Shown one piece after another: positions 10,561 to 19,282 of a stretch of DNA of 54,363 nucleotides. Below the pieces are notes generated by a model. That model was not told the origin of the DNA. It saw only the letters and a list, made by a program, of their open reading frames with translations, and searched no databases. The stretch is from Marinactinospora thermotolerans DSM 45154 (GTDB lineage Bacteria; Actinomycetota; Actinomycetes; Streptosporangiales; Streptosporangiaceae), in contig NZ_FUWS01000009.1 in assembly GCF_900167435.1 (NCBI RefSeq), positions 227,836-282,198 of the forward strand, in the 5' to 3' direction. Position 1 is the stretch's first letter, and every line of letters begins with the position of its first letter. A program made the position numbers and the translations under genes.

Positions 10561-12150
10561 GTGTTCGAGACGCTTTCCGACCGGCTCACATCGGTCTTCT
10601 CCTCGCTGCGCGGAAAAGGGCGCCTGTCCGAGGAGGACATCAACGCGACCGCGCGTGAGATCCGCCTCGCACTGCTCGAGGCCGATGTCGCGCTGCCCGT
10701 CGTGCGTGAGTTCATCGCGCAGATCAAGGAACGCGCGCGCGGCGAAGAGGTCTCCAAGGCGCTCAACCCGGCCCAGCAGGTCATCAAGATCGTCAACGAG
10801 GAACTCATCGAGATCCTCGGCGGCCAGACCCGCGAGATCAGGTTCGCGAAGAACCCGCCGACCGTCATCATGCTCGCCGGCCTCCAGGGCGCGGGTAAGA
10901 CCACGCTCGCCGGAAAGCTCGCCAAGTGGCTGGCGGCCCAGCGCAACACGCCGCTGCTCGTCGCCGCCGACCTCCAGCGTCCCAACGCGGTCACCCAGCT
11001 CCAGGTCATGGGGCAGCGGGCCGGGGTTCCGGTCTACGCGCCCCAGCCCGGCAACGGCGTCGGCGATCCGGTCGAGGTCGCGCGCGACTCCATCGCCCAC
11101 GCCCAGCGCAACAACCACAACATCGTCATCATCGACACCGCCGGCCGACTGGGCGTCGACACCGAGATGATGCAGCAGGCCGCCGACATCCGCGACGCGG
11201 TCAGCCCCGACGAGATCCTCTTCGTCGTCGACGCCATGATCGGCCAGGACGCGGTCAACACCGCCCAGGCGTTCCTCGACGGTGTCGGCTACGACGCGGT
11301 CGCGCTGACCAAGCTCGACGGTGACGCCCGTGGTGGTGCGGCGCTGTCCATCCGCCACATCACCGGCCGGCCGATCATGTTCGCCTCGACCGGTGAGAAG
11401 CTCGAGGACTTCGACCTCTTCCACCCCGACCGGATGGCCTCGCGCATCCTCGACATGGGTGACGTGCTCACCCTGATCGAGCAGGCGCAGCGCACGTTCG
11501 ACGAGGCCGAAGTCGAGAAGATGGCGAGCACCATCGCCTCTGACGACGACTTCACGCTGGAGGACTTCCTCCAGCAGATGATGATGATCCGTCGCCTCGG
11601 TCCCATCGGCAACCTGCTCGGGATGATGCCCGGCATGGGGCAGATGCGTGACCAGATCAACAACGTCGACGACAAGGACCTCGATCGCATCGCCGCGATC
11701 ATCCGGTCCATGACCCCGGCCGAGCGCGCCAACCCCAAGATCATCAACGGTTCGCGCCGGCTGCGCATCGCCAACGGCTCGGGCACCCAGGTCAGCGACG
11801 TCAACGGCCTGGTCACCAGGTTCTTCGAAGCGCAGAAGATGCTGCGCCAGATGAAGAACGGCGGTCTTCCCGGTATGCCGGGGATGCCCGGCATGGGAGG
11901 CGGCCGCAAGAAGGGGGCCAAGGCCGCGGGCAAGAAGGGCAAGAAGGGGCGCCAGCGCAGCGGCAACCCGATGAAGGCCAAGGAGCAGGAGGCCGCGAAG
12001 GCCGCCGAGCGCCAGCGCCGTCAGGAAGAGGGGAACGACACCCCGCCGCAGCTGCCCCCGGGCCTGGGCGGGGGATCCCCGCAGCTTCCGCCGGGATTCG
12101 GCGGCGGCCGGATCCCCGACCTCTCCGATTTCAAGCTTCCGAAGAAGTGA
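10561..12150 (+). CDS. ffh: Signal recognition particle protein Ffh (SRP54)
   Basis: GTPase subunit of SRP, which binds signal peptides and 4.5S RNA and partners FtsY, encoded 4 kb upstream. The N domain occupies residues 1-95. The G domain has its P-loop GLQGAGKTTL from 107, then DTAGRLG and TKLDGDARGG. A methionine-rich M domain at about 325-460 carries MMMIRRLGPIGNLLGMMPGM. The last 80 residues are a Gly/Lys/Pro-rich tail, longer than in E. coli but usual in actinobacteria. 529 aa, GTG start. TACCCT at 10518-10523 could be a -10 element giving a 37-nt leader. Confidence 0.97.
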   Translation: MFETLSDRLTSVFSSLRGKGRLSEEDINATAREIRLALLEADVALPVVREFIAQIKERARGEEVSKALNPAQQVIKIVNEELIEILGGQTREIRFAKNPPTVIMLAGLQGAGKTTLAGKLAKWLAAQRNTPLLVAADLQRPNAVTQLQVMGQRAGVPVYAPQPGNGVGDPVEVARDSIAHAQRNNHNIVIIDTAGRLGVDTEMMQQAADIRDAVSPDEILFVVDAMIGQDAVNTAQAFLDGVGYDAVALTKLDGDARGGAALSIRHITGRPIMFASTGEKLEDFDLFHPDRMASRILDMGDVLTLIEQAQRTFDEAEVEKMASTIASDDDFTLEDFLQQMMMIRRLGPIGNLLGMMPGMGQMRDQINNVDDKDLDRIAAIIRSMTPAERANPKIINGSRRLRIANGSGTQVSDVNGLVTRFFEAQKMLRQMKNGGLPGMPGMPGMGGGRKKGAKAAGKKGKKGRQRSGNPMKAKEQEAAKAAERQRRQEEGNDTPPQLPPGLGGGSPQLPPGFGGGRIPDLSDFKLPKK

Positions 12151-12155
12151 CGTGA

Positions 12156-12193
12156 CGGGCGGGGACCCCGGCCGTCACCGCGATCCCCGCCCG
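12156..12193 (+). terminator. Hairpin after ffh
   Basis: 10-bp stem CGGGCGGGGA (12156-12165) with TCCCCGCCCG (12184-12193), starting 6 nt after the ffh stop. No T-run follows. It separates ffh from the rpsP leader. Confidence 0.6.
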
Positions 12194-12395
12194 GGCACCG
12201 TCGTGTCCGGGCCCCCGCCCGGCGCGCCCGCGGAACTCCGTTGTCGGATCGTCTGGCACAATTGATTGTCGACTAACGGCGCGCCGGGTCTGCCCTCTAC
12301 TCATCCGCGCGCTCACGTCAGGCTCGGTGGCGTGTCACAACCCCACGTGGCTCAACGCCGGGCGACCACGCCTTATTCAGGAGAAGACCGCACCA

Positions 12396-12839
12396 GTGGC
12401 TGTCAAGATCAAGCTCAAGCGTATGGGGAAGATCCGTACGCCGCAGTACCGCATCGTCGTTGCCGACGCCCGTACCAAGCGTGACGGCAAGGCGATCGAC
12501 GAGATCGGCAAGTACCACCCGAAGGAGGAGCCGAGCCTCATCGAGGTGAACTCCGAGCGGGTGCAGTACTGGCTCTCCCAGGGGGCGCAGCCGACCGACC
12601 CGGTGAAGCACATCCTCAAGCGCACCGGCGACTGGCAGAAGTTCAAGGGCCTGCCGGCTCCGGCTCCCCTCAAGGTTGCCGAGCCGAAGGACAAGGAGGC
12701 CAACGAGGCCGCCTTCCAGGCCGCCCTGAAGGAGCTCGTCCTGCCCGGGAACGAGCCCAAGACCAAGGGCAAGAAGGCCGACAAGGCCGAGGAGAAGCCG
12801 GCCGAGAACACCGCGGAGAAGTCCGAGGGCGAGGCGTAA
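12396..12839 (+). CDS. rpsP: 30S ribosomal protein S16
   Basis: Small-subunit assembly protein. It begins [12 protein letters not shown], with the conserved [11 protein letters not shown] and IGKYHP motifs in the first 50 residues. The core ends near residue 85 and is followed by a 60-residue Lys/Glu/Ala tail, common in actinobacteria; 147 aa in total. GTG 12396 was selected from homology at the N terminus and from AGGAGA at about 12380-12385; the open frame extends upstream without coding character. The leader from 12194 to 12395 has a possible -35 TTGTCG at 12241 and -10 GATTGT at 12264, weakly supported. Coupled to khpA, which starts 1 nt after the stop. Confidence 0.96.
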   Translation: MAVKIKLKRMGKIRTPQYRIVVADARTKRDGKAIDEIGKYHPKEEPSLIEVNSERVQYWLSQGAQPTDPVKHILKRTGDWQKFKGLPAPAPLKVAEPKDKEANEAAFQAALKELVLPGNEPKTKGKKADKAEEKPAENTAEKSEGEA

Positions 12840-12840
12840 C

Positions 12841-13083
12841 GTGCTGGAAGAGGCGCTTGAGCACCTCGTCAAGGGGATCGTCGAGAACCCCGACGACGTC
12901 CAGGTTCGGGCCAAACGGCTCCGCAAGGGCAAGGTGCTCGAAGTCCGGGTCCACCCCGACGACCTCGGGAAGGTGATCGGCCGCAACGGTCGTACCGCCA
13001 AGGCGCTGCGGACCGTCATCGGTTCGCTGGCCGGCGGGCGCTACGTCCGGGTCGATCTTTTGGACCTGCACGAAGTGCGCTGA
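12841..13083 (+). CDS. khpA: KH-domain RNA-binding protein KhpA
   Basis: 80-aa single KH domain with the GxxG loop in KVIGRNGRTAKALR (residues 44-57). Small RNA-binding protein (KhpA/YlqC) universally found between rpsP and rimM in Gram-positive bacteria; elsewhere it works with KhpB in RNA regulation of division and envelope growth. The GTG start is 1 nt after the rpsP stop, so coupled translation is likely. No khpB (jag) is present in this window. Confidence 0.93.
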   Translation: MLEEALEHLVKGIVENPDDVQVRAKRLRKGKVLEVRVHPDDLGKVIGRNGRTAKALRTVIGSLAGGRYVRVDLLDLHEVR

Positions 13084-13096
13084 ACTCCGGCGCCAC

Positions 13097-13169
13097 GGGG
13101 CGTCGGCCTCAGGCCGACGCCCCACGCCGCATGCGGTCTGCGCGGGAAGGGCACGTCCCTCCCGCGCAG
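13097..13169 (+). terminator. Tandem hairpins between khpA and rimM
   Basis: Two hairpins lie in the 146-nt gap. The first is an 11-13 bp stem (13097-13109 with 13111-13123). The second has a 10-bp stem (13138-13147 with 13160-13169). Neither has a T-run, so they may attenuate or stabilise transcript between the r-protein pair and rimM-trmD rather than terminate completely. Confidence 0.6.
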
Positions 13170-13229
13170 ACCCGTCTCCGGGTCCGCCGCGGGCGCGCCC
13201 CGGATCCCCGTCCCAGCTAGGAGAGGACC

Positions 13230-13742
13230 ATGCGTCTCGTTGTCGGTCGGATCGGCCGCGCGCACGGCATCCGCGGAGACGTCGCCGTCGAGGTGCGCAC
13301 CGACGACCCCGCGGCGCGGTTCGCGCCGGGCGCCGTCCTGCTCACCGAACCCGCCACCGTGGGACCGCTGACCGTCAAGTCGGCCCGCGAGCACACCGGG
13401 CGACTGCTCGTCCGCTTCGAGTCGGTGCGCGACCGCACCGCCGCCGAAGGGCTGCGCGGTGTGACCCTGCTCGTCGACTCCGCCGAGATCCCCCCGGTGG
13501 AGGACCCCGACGAGTTCCACGACCACGAACTCCTCGGACTGCGCGTGCTCACCCCCGACGGCACCGACGTGGGGGTCGTCGAGGACATCCTGCACAACGC
13601 CCAGGACCTCCTGGTGATCACGGACGCGTCCGGTGACGAGATCCTGGTCCCGTTCGTGCGCGCCCTCGTCCCCGAGGTCGACACCGAGGCCGGCCGCATC
13701 GTGATCGACCCCCCGCCCGGCCTGCTCGACCTGGGACGGTGA
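13230..13742 (+). CDS. rimM: 16S rRNA processing protein RimM
   Basis: Assembly factor for the 30S head that binds S19. The N-terminal beta-barrel begins [15 protein letters not shown], the family hallmark. The C-terminal PRC-barrel half contains DHELLGLRV and [14 protein letters not shown]. 170 aa, typical. ATG 13230 with TAGGAGAGGA upstream. The stop overlaps the upstream region of trmD, whose ribosome site follows within 30 nt. Confidence 0.96.
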   Translation: MRLVVGRIGRAHGIRGDVAVEVRTDDPAARFAPGAVLLTEPATVGPLTVKSAREHTGRLLVRFESVRDRTAAEGLRGVTLLVDSAEIPPVEDPDEFHDHELLGLRVLTPDGTDVGVVEDILHNAQDLLVITDASGDEILVPFVRALVPEVDTEAGRIVIDPPPGLLDLGR

Positions 13743-13771
13743 ACCAGGGCTCCAGCGGCCCAGGAGGACCC

Positions 13772-14560
13772 ATGCGCATCGACATCATCACGATCTTCCC
13801 CGACTACTTCGCCCCCCTCGATCTGTCCCTGATCGGCAAGGCGCGCAGGAGCGGCCTGCTCGACGTCCGGATGCACGACCTGCGCACCTGGACCCACGAC
13901 CGGCACAACACCGTCGACGACACGCCCTACGGCGGCGGACCCGGCATGGTCATGAAGCCCGAGCCGTGGGGGGAGGCCCTTGACGCCGTCGCGCCCGCCG
14001 AGGGGGGCGCGACGCCCCGGCTCATCCTGCCCACGCCCAGTGGCGCCCCCTTCACCCAGGCCGACGCCGACCGGCTCGCGCGCGAACCGTGGCTGGTGTT
14101 CGCCTGCGGACGCTACGAGGGCATCGACTCGCGGGTGGCCGTGGACGCGGCGAAGCGCATGCCGGTCGAGGAGGTCAGCATCGGCGACTACGTCCTCAAC
14201 GGCGGGGAGTCGGCGACGCTGGTCATGGTGGAGGCGATCTCCCGGCTGTTGCCCGGTGTCTTGGGCAACGCCGCCTCGGTCGCCCAGGACTCCTTCGCCC
14301 CCGGGGGCATGGAGCACCTCGTCGAGGGGCCGGTCTACACCAAGCCCCCGGTCTGGCGCGGGCAGGAGGTGCCACCCCTGCTGTTGTCCGGCAACCACGG
14401 CGCGGTGGACCGCTGGCGCAGGGACGAGGCGCTGCGCAAGACCGCCCGCAACCGGCCCGAACTGCTCGACCGCATCGACCCCGATGATCTTGACCAGCGT
14501 GATCGGGAGGTCATCGCGGAGGTCCGGTTACAGGTCGGGCCGCAATCTGTGGCAGACTAG
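13772..14560 (+). CDS. trmD: tRNA (guanine-N1)-methyltransferase TrmD
   Basis: SPOUT methyltransferase making m1G37 in tRNAs, dependent on S-adenosylmethionine. Motifs: [13 protein letters not shown] at the N terminus, [13 protein letters not shown] around residue 50, [11 protein letters not shown] and [11 protein letters not shown] forming the trefoil-knot SAM site. 262 aa. ATG 13772 chosen for the perfect AGGAGG at 13762-13767; a GTG at 13739 overlapping rimM would add 11 unconserved residues. Part of the rimM-trmD-rplS block. Confidence 0.97.
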   Translation: MRIDIITIFPDYFAPLDLSLIGKARRSGLLDVRMHDLRTWTHDRHNTVDDTPYGGGPGMVMKPEPWGEALDAVAPAEGGATPRLILPTPSGAPFTQADADRLAREPWLVFACGRYEGIDSRVAVDAAKRMPVEEVSIGDYVLNGGESATLVMVEAISRLLPGVLGNAASVAQDSFAPGGMEHLVEGPVYTKPPVWRGQEVPPLLLSGNHGAVDRWRRDEALRKTARNRPELLDRIDPDDLDQRDREVIAEVRLQVGPQSVAD

Positions 14561-14563
14561 ACG

Positions 14564-14631
14564 GGTTGCCACTGCCGTATGCCTTTGTTCGCATGCTGTC
14601 GACAGTTGTCGACTCCCCAGCGGGGGCAACC
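14564..14631 (+). promoter_or_regulatory. Structured leader upstream of rplS
   Basis: The 151-nt gap between trmD and rplS contains an inverted repeat GGTTGCC (14564-14570) / GGCAACC (14625-14631). It encloses a perfect palindrome CTGTCGACAG (14596-14605) and a following TTGTCGAC. This could form a leader RNA with an inner hairpin, as in autoregulated ribosomal protein leaders. I see no match to a named L19 leader class. Confidence 0.4.
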
Positions 14632-14711
14632 GACTTTCGACCGCAGCAGATCCGCCCGCGCGAACCGCAATGTCCGTCGCCGCGGCGCGCAATCGATGAG
14701 GAACCGCTGAG

Positions 14712-15071
14712 ATGCACACCGCTATTCAGGAGCTTGAGAAGGCCCAGCTGCGCTCCGACGTGCCCGACTTCCGCCCGGGTGACACGCTCAACGTTCACGT
14801 GCGGGTTACCGAGGGCAACCGCTCCCGGATCCAGGTCTTCAAGGGCGTCGTGATTCGGCGGCAGGGCTCGGGTAACCGCGAGACCTTCACCATCCGCAAG
14901 GTCAGCTACGGCGTGGGTGTGGAGCGCACTTTCCCGGTGCACACCCCGGCGATCGAGAAGATCGAGGTCGTCTCCCGCGGCCGCGTCCGTCGCGCCAAGC
15001 TCTACTACCTGCGCTCCCTGCGCGGCAAGGCCGCCCGCATCCGCGAGCGCCGCGAGCCCGCCGGCCGCTGA
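14712..15071 (+). CDS. rplS: 50S ribosomal protein L19
   Basis: Large-subunit protein at the 30S-50S interface. 119 aa, with the diagnostic [26 protein letters not shown] near residues 21-46 and [21 protein letters not shown]. Full length with an intact C-terminal basic segment. ATG 14712 is preceded by GAGGA at about 14698-14702. It follows trmD, as in most actinobacteria, behind a leader with inverted repeats. Confidence 0.97.
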   Translation: MHTAIQELEKAQLRSDVPDFRPGDTLNVHVRVTEGNRSRIQVFKGVVIRRQGSGNRETFTIRKVSYGVGVERTFPVHTPAIEKIEVVSRGRVRRAKLYYLRSLRGKAARIRERREPAGR

Positions 15072-15139
15072 CCCGCGCGAAACGACCCACGCGAGGAGCG
15101 CCTTTACCGGCGACCGGGGTTCGGCTCGGCTAGGCTTCC

Positions 15140-16216
15140 ATGCCGATGAGCAACGACGAACTGGATCCTCGCGACACCGAGATCCGCAACACCGACGACG
15201 GTCCCGCTCGACCTATGGCGAGCGGGCCGTCGGAGGATTCTGGCTCCCCCACGGCCTTTCGAGGGGGAGCCAGCGGCGTTTCGGGGCCCGCTGGAACGGG
15301 CGGCGCCGGCGGCGCCCCCTTCTCCGCGGAGCCCGCGAACGGTCCCCTAGACGACGACGAGCCGGCCAGCGCGGGGAAGGGCCCGGACGCCACGATGAAC
15401 GCGAAGAGAAAAGGCAAGGGTGGGGAGAAGCCGGGTTCCTTCTGGAAGGAACTCCCCGTCCTGATCGTGATCGCCCTCGTCTTGGCGTTCGTCATCAAGA
15501 CCTGGGTGGTCCAGGCGTTCTACATCCCCTCCAAGTCGATGGAGGACACCCTTCTCATCGGCGACCGGGTGCTGGTGAACAAGCTGGTCTACCAGGTCCG
15601 TGATATCCAGCGTGGGGACATCGTCGTCTTCAACGGCAGCGGCTCCTGGGACGAGGAGAACACCGTCACGGCCGATCCCGCGGCCAACCCGCTCTCCCGC
15701 CTCTTCACCTGGGTCGGTCAGCAGATCGGCGTCGCCCCGACCGGCAAGGACTACATCAAGCGCGTCATCGGCCTGCCGGGTGACACCGTCGAGTGCTGCG
15801 ACGAGCAGAACCGCGTCCTGGTCAACGGCGTCCCCCTCGACGAGCCCTACCTGTACCCCGGGAGCCTGGAGACCCACCAGGAGTTCGGACCGGTCACGGT
15901 CCCCGAAGGACGGCTGTGGGTCATGGGGGACCACCGCTCCATCTCCTACGACTCGCGCATGCACCAGTCCGACCCCGGCGGCGGAACGATCGCCGAGGAC
16001 GCCGTGGTGGGGCGGGCGTTCGTCATCGTCTGGCCGCTCGACCGGATCGCGACGCTGCCGATCCCCGACACCTTCGCCCCGCTGGACGAGACCGCGGCCG
16101 GCGCGACGGCCCAGGCCCTTCCCTACGCGCTCGGGGCGGTGGCGGCACTGCCGGCGCGTTCGCTGATGCGGCGCGCGCGGCGGCGCGGGCTCGTGGACAT
16201 CGACATCCGCGAATGA
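15140..16216 (+). CDS. lepB: Signal peptidase I
   Basis: Membrane serine protease that removes signal peptides. Residues 1-95 are a disordered Gly/Ala/Pro/Asp-rich segment, then a membrane anchor at about 105-128 (LPVLIVIALVLAFVIKTWVV). The nucleophile is Ser133 in IPSKSMEDTL, the general base Lys207 in YIKRVIGLPGD, and box E is GDHRSISYDSR. A C-terminal hydrophobic stretch around 315-330 may be a second anchor. 358 aa from ATG 15140; ATG 15146 is also possible. A third in-frame ATG at 15395 would give a conventional 273-aa enzyme and leave the palindromes at 15196-15273 in the leader. The start is therefore unsettled, the identity is not. Confidence 0.94.
   Translation: MPMSNDELDPRDTEIRNTDDGPARPMASGPSEDSGSPTAFRGGASGVSGPAGTGGAGGAPFSAEPANGPLDDDEPASAGKGPDATMNAKRKGKGGEKPGSFWKELPVLIVIALVLAFVIKTWVVQAFYIPSKSMEDTLLIGDRVLVNKLVYQVRDIQRGDIVVFNGSGSWDEENTVTADPAANPLSRLFTWVGQQIGVAPTGKDYIKRVIGLPGDTVECCDEQNRVLVNGVPLDEPYLYPGSLETHQEFGPVTVPEGRLWVMGDHRSISYDSRMHQSDPGGGTIAEDAVVGRAFVIVWPLDRIATLPIPDTFAPLDETAAGATAQALPYALGAVAALPARSLMRRARRRGLVDIDIRE
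15196..15273. repeat. Two tandem strong palindromes in the 5' part of lepB
   Basis: Hairpin 1 pairs 15196-15210 with 15219-15232 (14 bp, one bulged T at 15202). Hairpin 2 pairs CTGGCTCCCCC (15240-15250) with GGGGGAGCCAG (15263-15273). Both fall in the disordered N-terminal coding segment or, if translation starts at 15395, in an untranslated leader. No T-run follows. Confidence 0.75.
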
Positions 16217-16361
16217 TCGCGCATAGTTGACACATACCCCATCATGGAATCTGTGGGAATGCTCCGATCCCATGCGCGACATGGTCGCCGGATACCGGAA
16301 AGCGGGCAGAGGAGGCCGGACCACCGAACCGGGAGAGTGCACGACGAAAGCGAGCGGTTGA

Positions 16362-16694
16362 ATGAGTTCTGAGGACCTGGAGAAGTACGAAGCCGAGATG
16401 GAGCTCCAGCTCTATCGCGAATACCGTGACGTCGTCGGGTTGTTCAGCTACGTGGTCGAGACCGAACGTCGGTTCTACCTGACCAACCACGTGGACCTGC
16501 AGCCGCGCACGACGGACACCGGCGAGATGTACTTCGAGGTGACGATGCAGGACGCGTGGGTCTGGGACATGTACCGCCCGGCCCGTTTCGTCAAGAACGT
16601 TCGCGTCGTGACGTTCAAGGACGTCAACGTCGAGGAGATCACCAAGAGCGATCTCGAGGTGCCCGCCGCCGGGCAACCGGGCTCCCAGAGCTGA
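16362..16694 (+). CDS. DUF2469 family protein
   Basis: 110-aa conserved actinobacterial protein of unknown function, recognised by its near-invariant start SSEDLEKYEAEMELQLYREY and the segment FLIVVETERRFY-like YVVETERRFYLTN. It is a small, acidic, soluble protein. Its place between lepB and yraN is conserved across actinobacteria, where rnhB usually precedes it; here the 145-nt gap from lepB has no gene. A clear terminator follows. Confidence 0.9.
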   Translation: MSSEDLEKYEAEMELQLYREYRDVVGLFSYVVETERRFYLTNHVDLQPRTTDTGEMYFEVTMQDAWVWDMYRPARFVKNVRVVTFKDVNVEEITKSDLEVPAAGQPGSQS

Positions 16695-16740
16695 GAACCG
16701 CGCCGGTCTCGGAGCGCCGGACGCGGTACGGGGATGCGAG

Positions 16741-16771
16741 AAGGCCCGCGGAGGTCCACTCCGCGGGCCTT
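16741..16771 (+). terminator. Terminator after the DUF2469 gene
   Basis: Perfect 12-bp stem AAGGCCCGCGGA (16741-16752) with TCCGCGGGCCTT (16760-16771), 7-nt loop. Confidence 0.8.
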
Positions 16772-16849
16772 CCGCGCGCTCGGGATGTTGTGCCGGTGGC
16801 GCATCGGGTAGGGCGGGAGTGATCCGACCGCACGATCGGGAGGCGACCG

Positions 16850-17239
16850 ATGCAACGCGACCAGCCCGGATCCGACTCCGGTCACCGCAACCAGGTGCGT
16901 GACGAACCACTGCCCACGGCGCCCGACGACGCGCCGGGAACCGAGGCCGTGCGGCGCAACGAGGAGCTCGGCGCGCGCGGGGCCGTCCCCCAGCCGCCGG
17001 TCACACCGGGGCCGGCCACCGCCGGTGGCGCCCCCCACCGGCCCGAACGGATAGCGGGGGACGTCCCGGCAGCGGACGCCCCGCAGGACGCGCCCGAGGT
17101 CCGGGCGGTCCGCGGCGAGCCCGAACAGGACGGCGCCGATTGGCGCGTCGCGGATGTCGCCAACGCGGTCCGCGGGCGTCCCGACGGCGAGGTCGACACC
17201 CGGCCGCAACAGCCCGCCACGGGGACCGAGACGCCCTGA
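16850..17239 (+). CDS. Hypothetical disordered protein
   Basis: 129 aa, rich in Pro, Asp, Glu, Arg and Gln, without hydrophobic core, Cys, or signal peptide. It is likely intrinsically disordered. Support for coding: ATG 16850 preceded by GGAGGCGA, strong third-position G/C, and location between a terminator and yraN in the same direction. Function unknown. A longer open frame on the opposite strand is judged a codon-bias shadow. The 126 nt to yraN contain no evident feature. Confidence 0.6.
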   Translation: MQRDQPGSDSGHRNQVRDEPLPTAPDDAPGTEAVRRNEELGARGAVPQPPVTPGPATAGGAPHRPERIAGDVPAADAPQDAPEVRAVRGEPEQDGADWRVADVANAVRGRPDGEVDTRPQQPATGTETP

Positions 17240-17365
17240 CCCCGGCCCGGCCGGTCCACCCGGTTCGGATGACCGGCCGGACCGTCCCACCTCTGTCCAC
17301 AGGGCGCGGATCGCGGTGGAGAACCCCCTCCTCCCGGCCCACCCTGGAAGACGGAGGTGGTCGGT

Positions 17366-17746
17366 ATGGCCCGTGGTCCCATCCACACCGCACAGGAACT
17401 CGGTCGCCGTGGCGAGGAGCTCGCCGCGGCGCATCTTCGACGCTGCGGGATGCGCATCCTGGCGCGCAACTGGCGGTGCCCCGACGGCGAGCTCGACATC
17501 GTGGCGCGCCGTGGCCGCACCCTCGTCGTGGTCGAGGTCAAGACCCGGTCGGACGCCCGCTTCGGCACCCCTCTCGAAGCGGTCGATTCGCGCAAACGTC
17601 TACGTCTGCGCCTGCTCGCCCGTAGATGGGCCGACGAACACGGCGGGACCGCGATCGGCACCGTGCGTACCCGTGTCGACGTCGTCTCCGTGCTGGCCGG
17701 GAGCGGCGGCCGCTGGTTCCTCAAGCACCACCGGGGGGTGGCCTAG
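17366..17746 (+). CDS. YraN family (UPF0102) endonuclease-fold protein
   Basis: 126-aa protein with a Holliday-junction-resolvase-like PD-(D/E)xK fold. The putative active-site pattern is ELDIV (Asp44) followed by VVEVKTRS (Glu57, Lys59). Biochemical role in most bacteria is unknown. ATG 17366 chosen since GGAGG ends 8 nt upstream; a GTG at 17357 overlaps that site. The stop abuts yifB (0 nt gap), forming the conserved yraN-yifB-dprA operon linked to DNA uptake and processing. Confidence 0.93.
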   Translation: MARGPIHTAQELGRRGEELAAAHLRRCGMRILARNWRCPDGELDIVARRGRTLVVVEVKTRSDARFGTPLEAVDSRKRLRLRLLARRWADEHGGTAIGTVRTRVDVVSVLAGSGGRWFLKHHRGVA

Positions 17747-19282
17747 ATGGGGCTGGCCCGCACCCGCTCCATCGCCCTGCTCGGCATCGAGGGCCACGAG
17801 GTCGAGGTCGAGGCCCACCTGGGTGGCGGGCCTGCGGGGCTCACCCTGGTCGGCCTGCCCGACACCGCCCTGCGCGAGGCGCGCGACCGTATCCGGGCCG
17901 CCATCCTCAACAGCGGCGAGTACTGGCCCGACGACCACATCACCGTCAGCCTCTCGCCCGCGAGTCTGCCCAAGCGCGGGAGCGCGTTCGACCTCGCCAT
18001 CGCCACCGCGGTCCTGGGCGCCAACGGGGCGATACCCTCCGATGCGCTCCACGACACGGTGCTCCTCGGCGAACTCGGCCTGGACGGGCGGGCCCGCCCG
18101 GTCCCGGGTGTCCTGCCGTCGATCCTGGCCGCGGCCCACGCGGGACACACCCGGTTCACGGTCGCCCGCGGTAACGCCGCCGAGGCCCGGCTCGTCCCCG
18201 ACGTCGAGGTCACGGCGGTCGGCTCGCTGGCCGAGCTCCTCGCGCTCCTGCGGGGCGGCCCTCTCCCGCCGCCGTGCGGGGACGAGCCGGACGGCGGCCC
18301 CGTCACGGCGCGGACCGGCTCCCCGCGCCCCGTTCCCGACCTCGCCGACGTGCTCGGGCAGCCGGTCGCCCGGCGCGCGGTCGAGATCTCGGCGGCCGGC
18401 GGGCACAACACCTTTCTCCTGGGACCTCCTGGGACCGGCAAGAGCCTGCTCGCCGAGCGCCTGCCCACCGTGCTGCCACGGCTCACCACGGACGAGGCCA
18501 TCGAGGTCACGGCGATCCACTCGGTCGCCGGGACGCTTCCCCGCGACCGTCCCCTGATCACCGTCCCCCCGTTCTGCGCGCCCCACCACACCGCCACCCG
18601 GACCGCCATCGTGGGAGGCGGTGCCGGGCGGCTGCGGCCGGGGGCGATCTCACTGGCCCATCGCGGTGTGTTGTTCCTGGACGAGGCACCCGAGTTCGAA
18701 CGCGGCGTCCTCGACTCCCTTCGCCAACCGCTGGAGACCGGCGAGGTCGTTATCGCCCGCGCCGCGGCCACCGCGCGCTTTCCCGCGCGCTTCCTGCTCG
18801 TCCTGGCCGCCAACCCCTGTCCCTGCGGCAAGTCGGGGCCGGCCTGCGTGTGTCCGGCCGCGCAGCGTCGGCGCTACCTGGCCCGGTTGTCGGGGCCCCT
18901 GATGGACCGGGTCGACATCAAGGCCCACCTCCAACCGGTCACCCGTGCCGAGCTCCTCGCCGACCGCGCCCTCGCCGAGTCCTCCGCGGCCGTCGCCGAG
19001 CGGGTGGCCGAGGCCCGCGAGCGTGCCACCCGGCGGCTGGCCGCCACCCCCTGGAACACCAACGCCGCGGTCCCGGGTGCCGAGTTACGCCGCATGTTCC
19101 CCCCGGCACCCGACTCCGTGCAGGTGCTGGGCCGGGCGTTGGACCGCGGCGAGATCAGCGCCCGGGGTGTCGACCGCGTGCTGCGGGTCGCCTGGACACT
19201 GGCCGACCTCGCCGGACGCGACACCCCCACCACGGCCGATGTCGGCTACGCGTTCGCCCTGTGGGCGGGGACGGCCCAATGA
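17747..19282 (+). CDS. YifB/ComM family Mg-chelatase-like AAA ATPase
   Basis: AAA+ ATPase related to ComM, a helicase that aids branch migration of incoming DNA in transformation. An N-terminal ChlI-like domain (1-170) contains SLSPASLPKRGSAFDLAIA. Walker A GPPGTGKS lies at 226-233, Walker B around GVLFLDEAPEF, then a CPCGKSGPACVC cysteine motif and the C-terminal Mg-chelatase domain. 511 aa, full length. ATG 17747 directly follows the yraN stop, and its own stop overlaps dprA (ATGA). Operon context supports a DNA-processing role. Confidence 0.95.
   Translation: MGLARTRSIALLGIEGHEVEVEAHLGGGPAGLTLVGLPDTALREARDRIRAAILNSGEYWPDDHITVSLSPASLPKRGSAFDLAIATAVLGANGAIPSDALHDTVLLGELGLDGRARPVPGVLPSILAAAHAGHTRFTVARGNAAEARLVPDVEVTAVGSLAELLALLRGGPLPPPCGDEPDGGPVTARTGSPRPVPDLADVLGQPVARRAVEISAAGGHNTFLLGPPGTGKSLLAERLPTVLPRLTTDEAIEVTAIHSVAGTLPRDRPLITVPPFCAPHHTATRTAIVGGGAGRLRPGAISLAHRGVLFLDEAPEFERGVLDSLRQPLETGEVVIARAAATARFPARFLLVLAANPCPCGKSGPACVCPAAQRRRYLARLSGPLMDRVDIKAHLQPVTRAELLADRALAESSAAVAERVAEARERATRRLAATPWNTNAAVPGAELRRMFPPAPDSVQVLGRALDRGEISARGVDRVLRVAWTLADLAGRDTPTTADVGYAFALWAGTAQ

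Noticed and set aside
15196-15273. lepB palindromes as an rplS terminator
   Set aside because: No T-run, more than 120 nt after the rplS stop, and inside an open frame leading to LepB; kept as an unexplained structure instead.
16475-17434. A 319-codon minus-strand frame opposite DUF2469 and the disordered protein
   Set aside because: Overlaps a conserved gene and a terminator, with Arg/Gly-rich product and no start signal.
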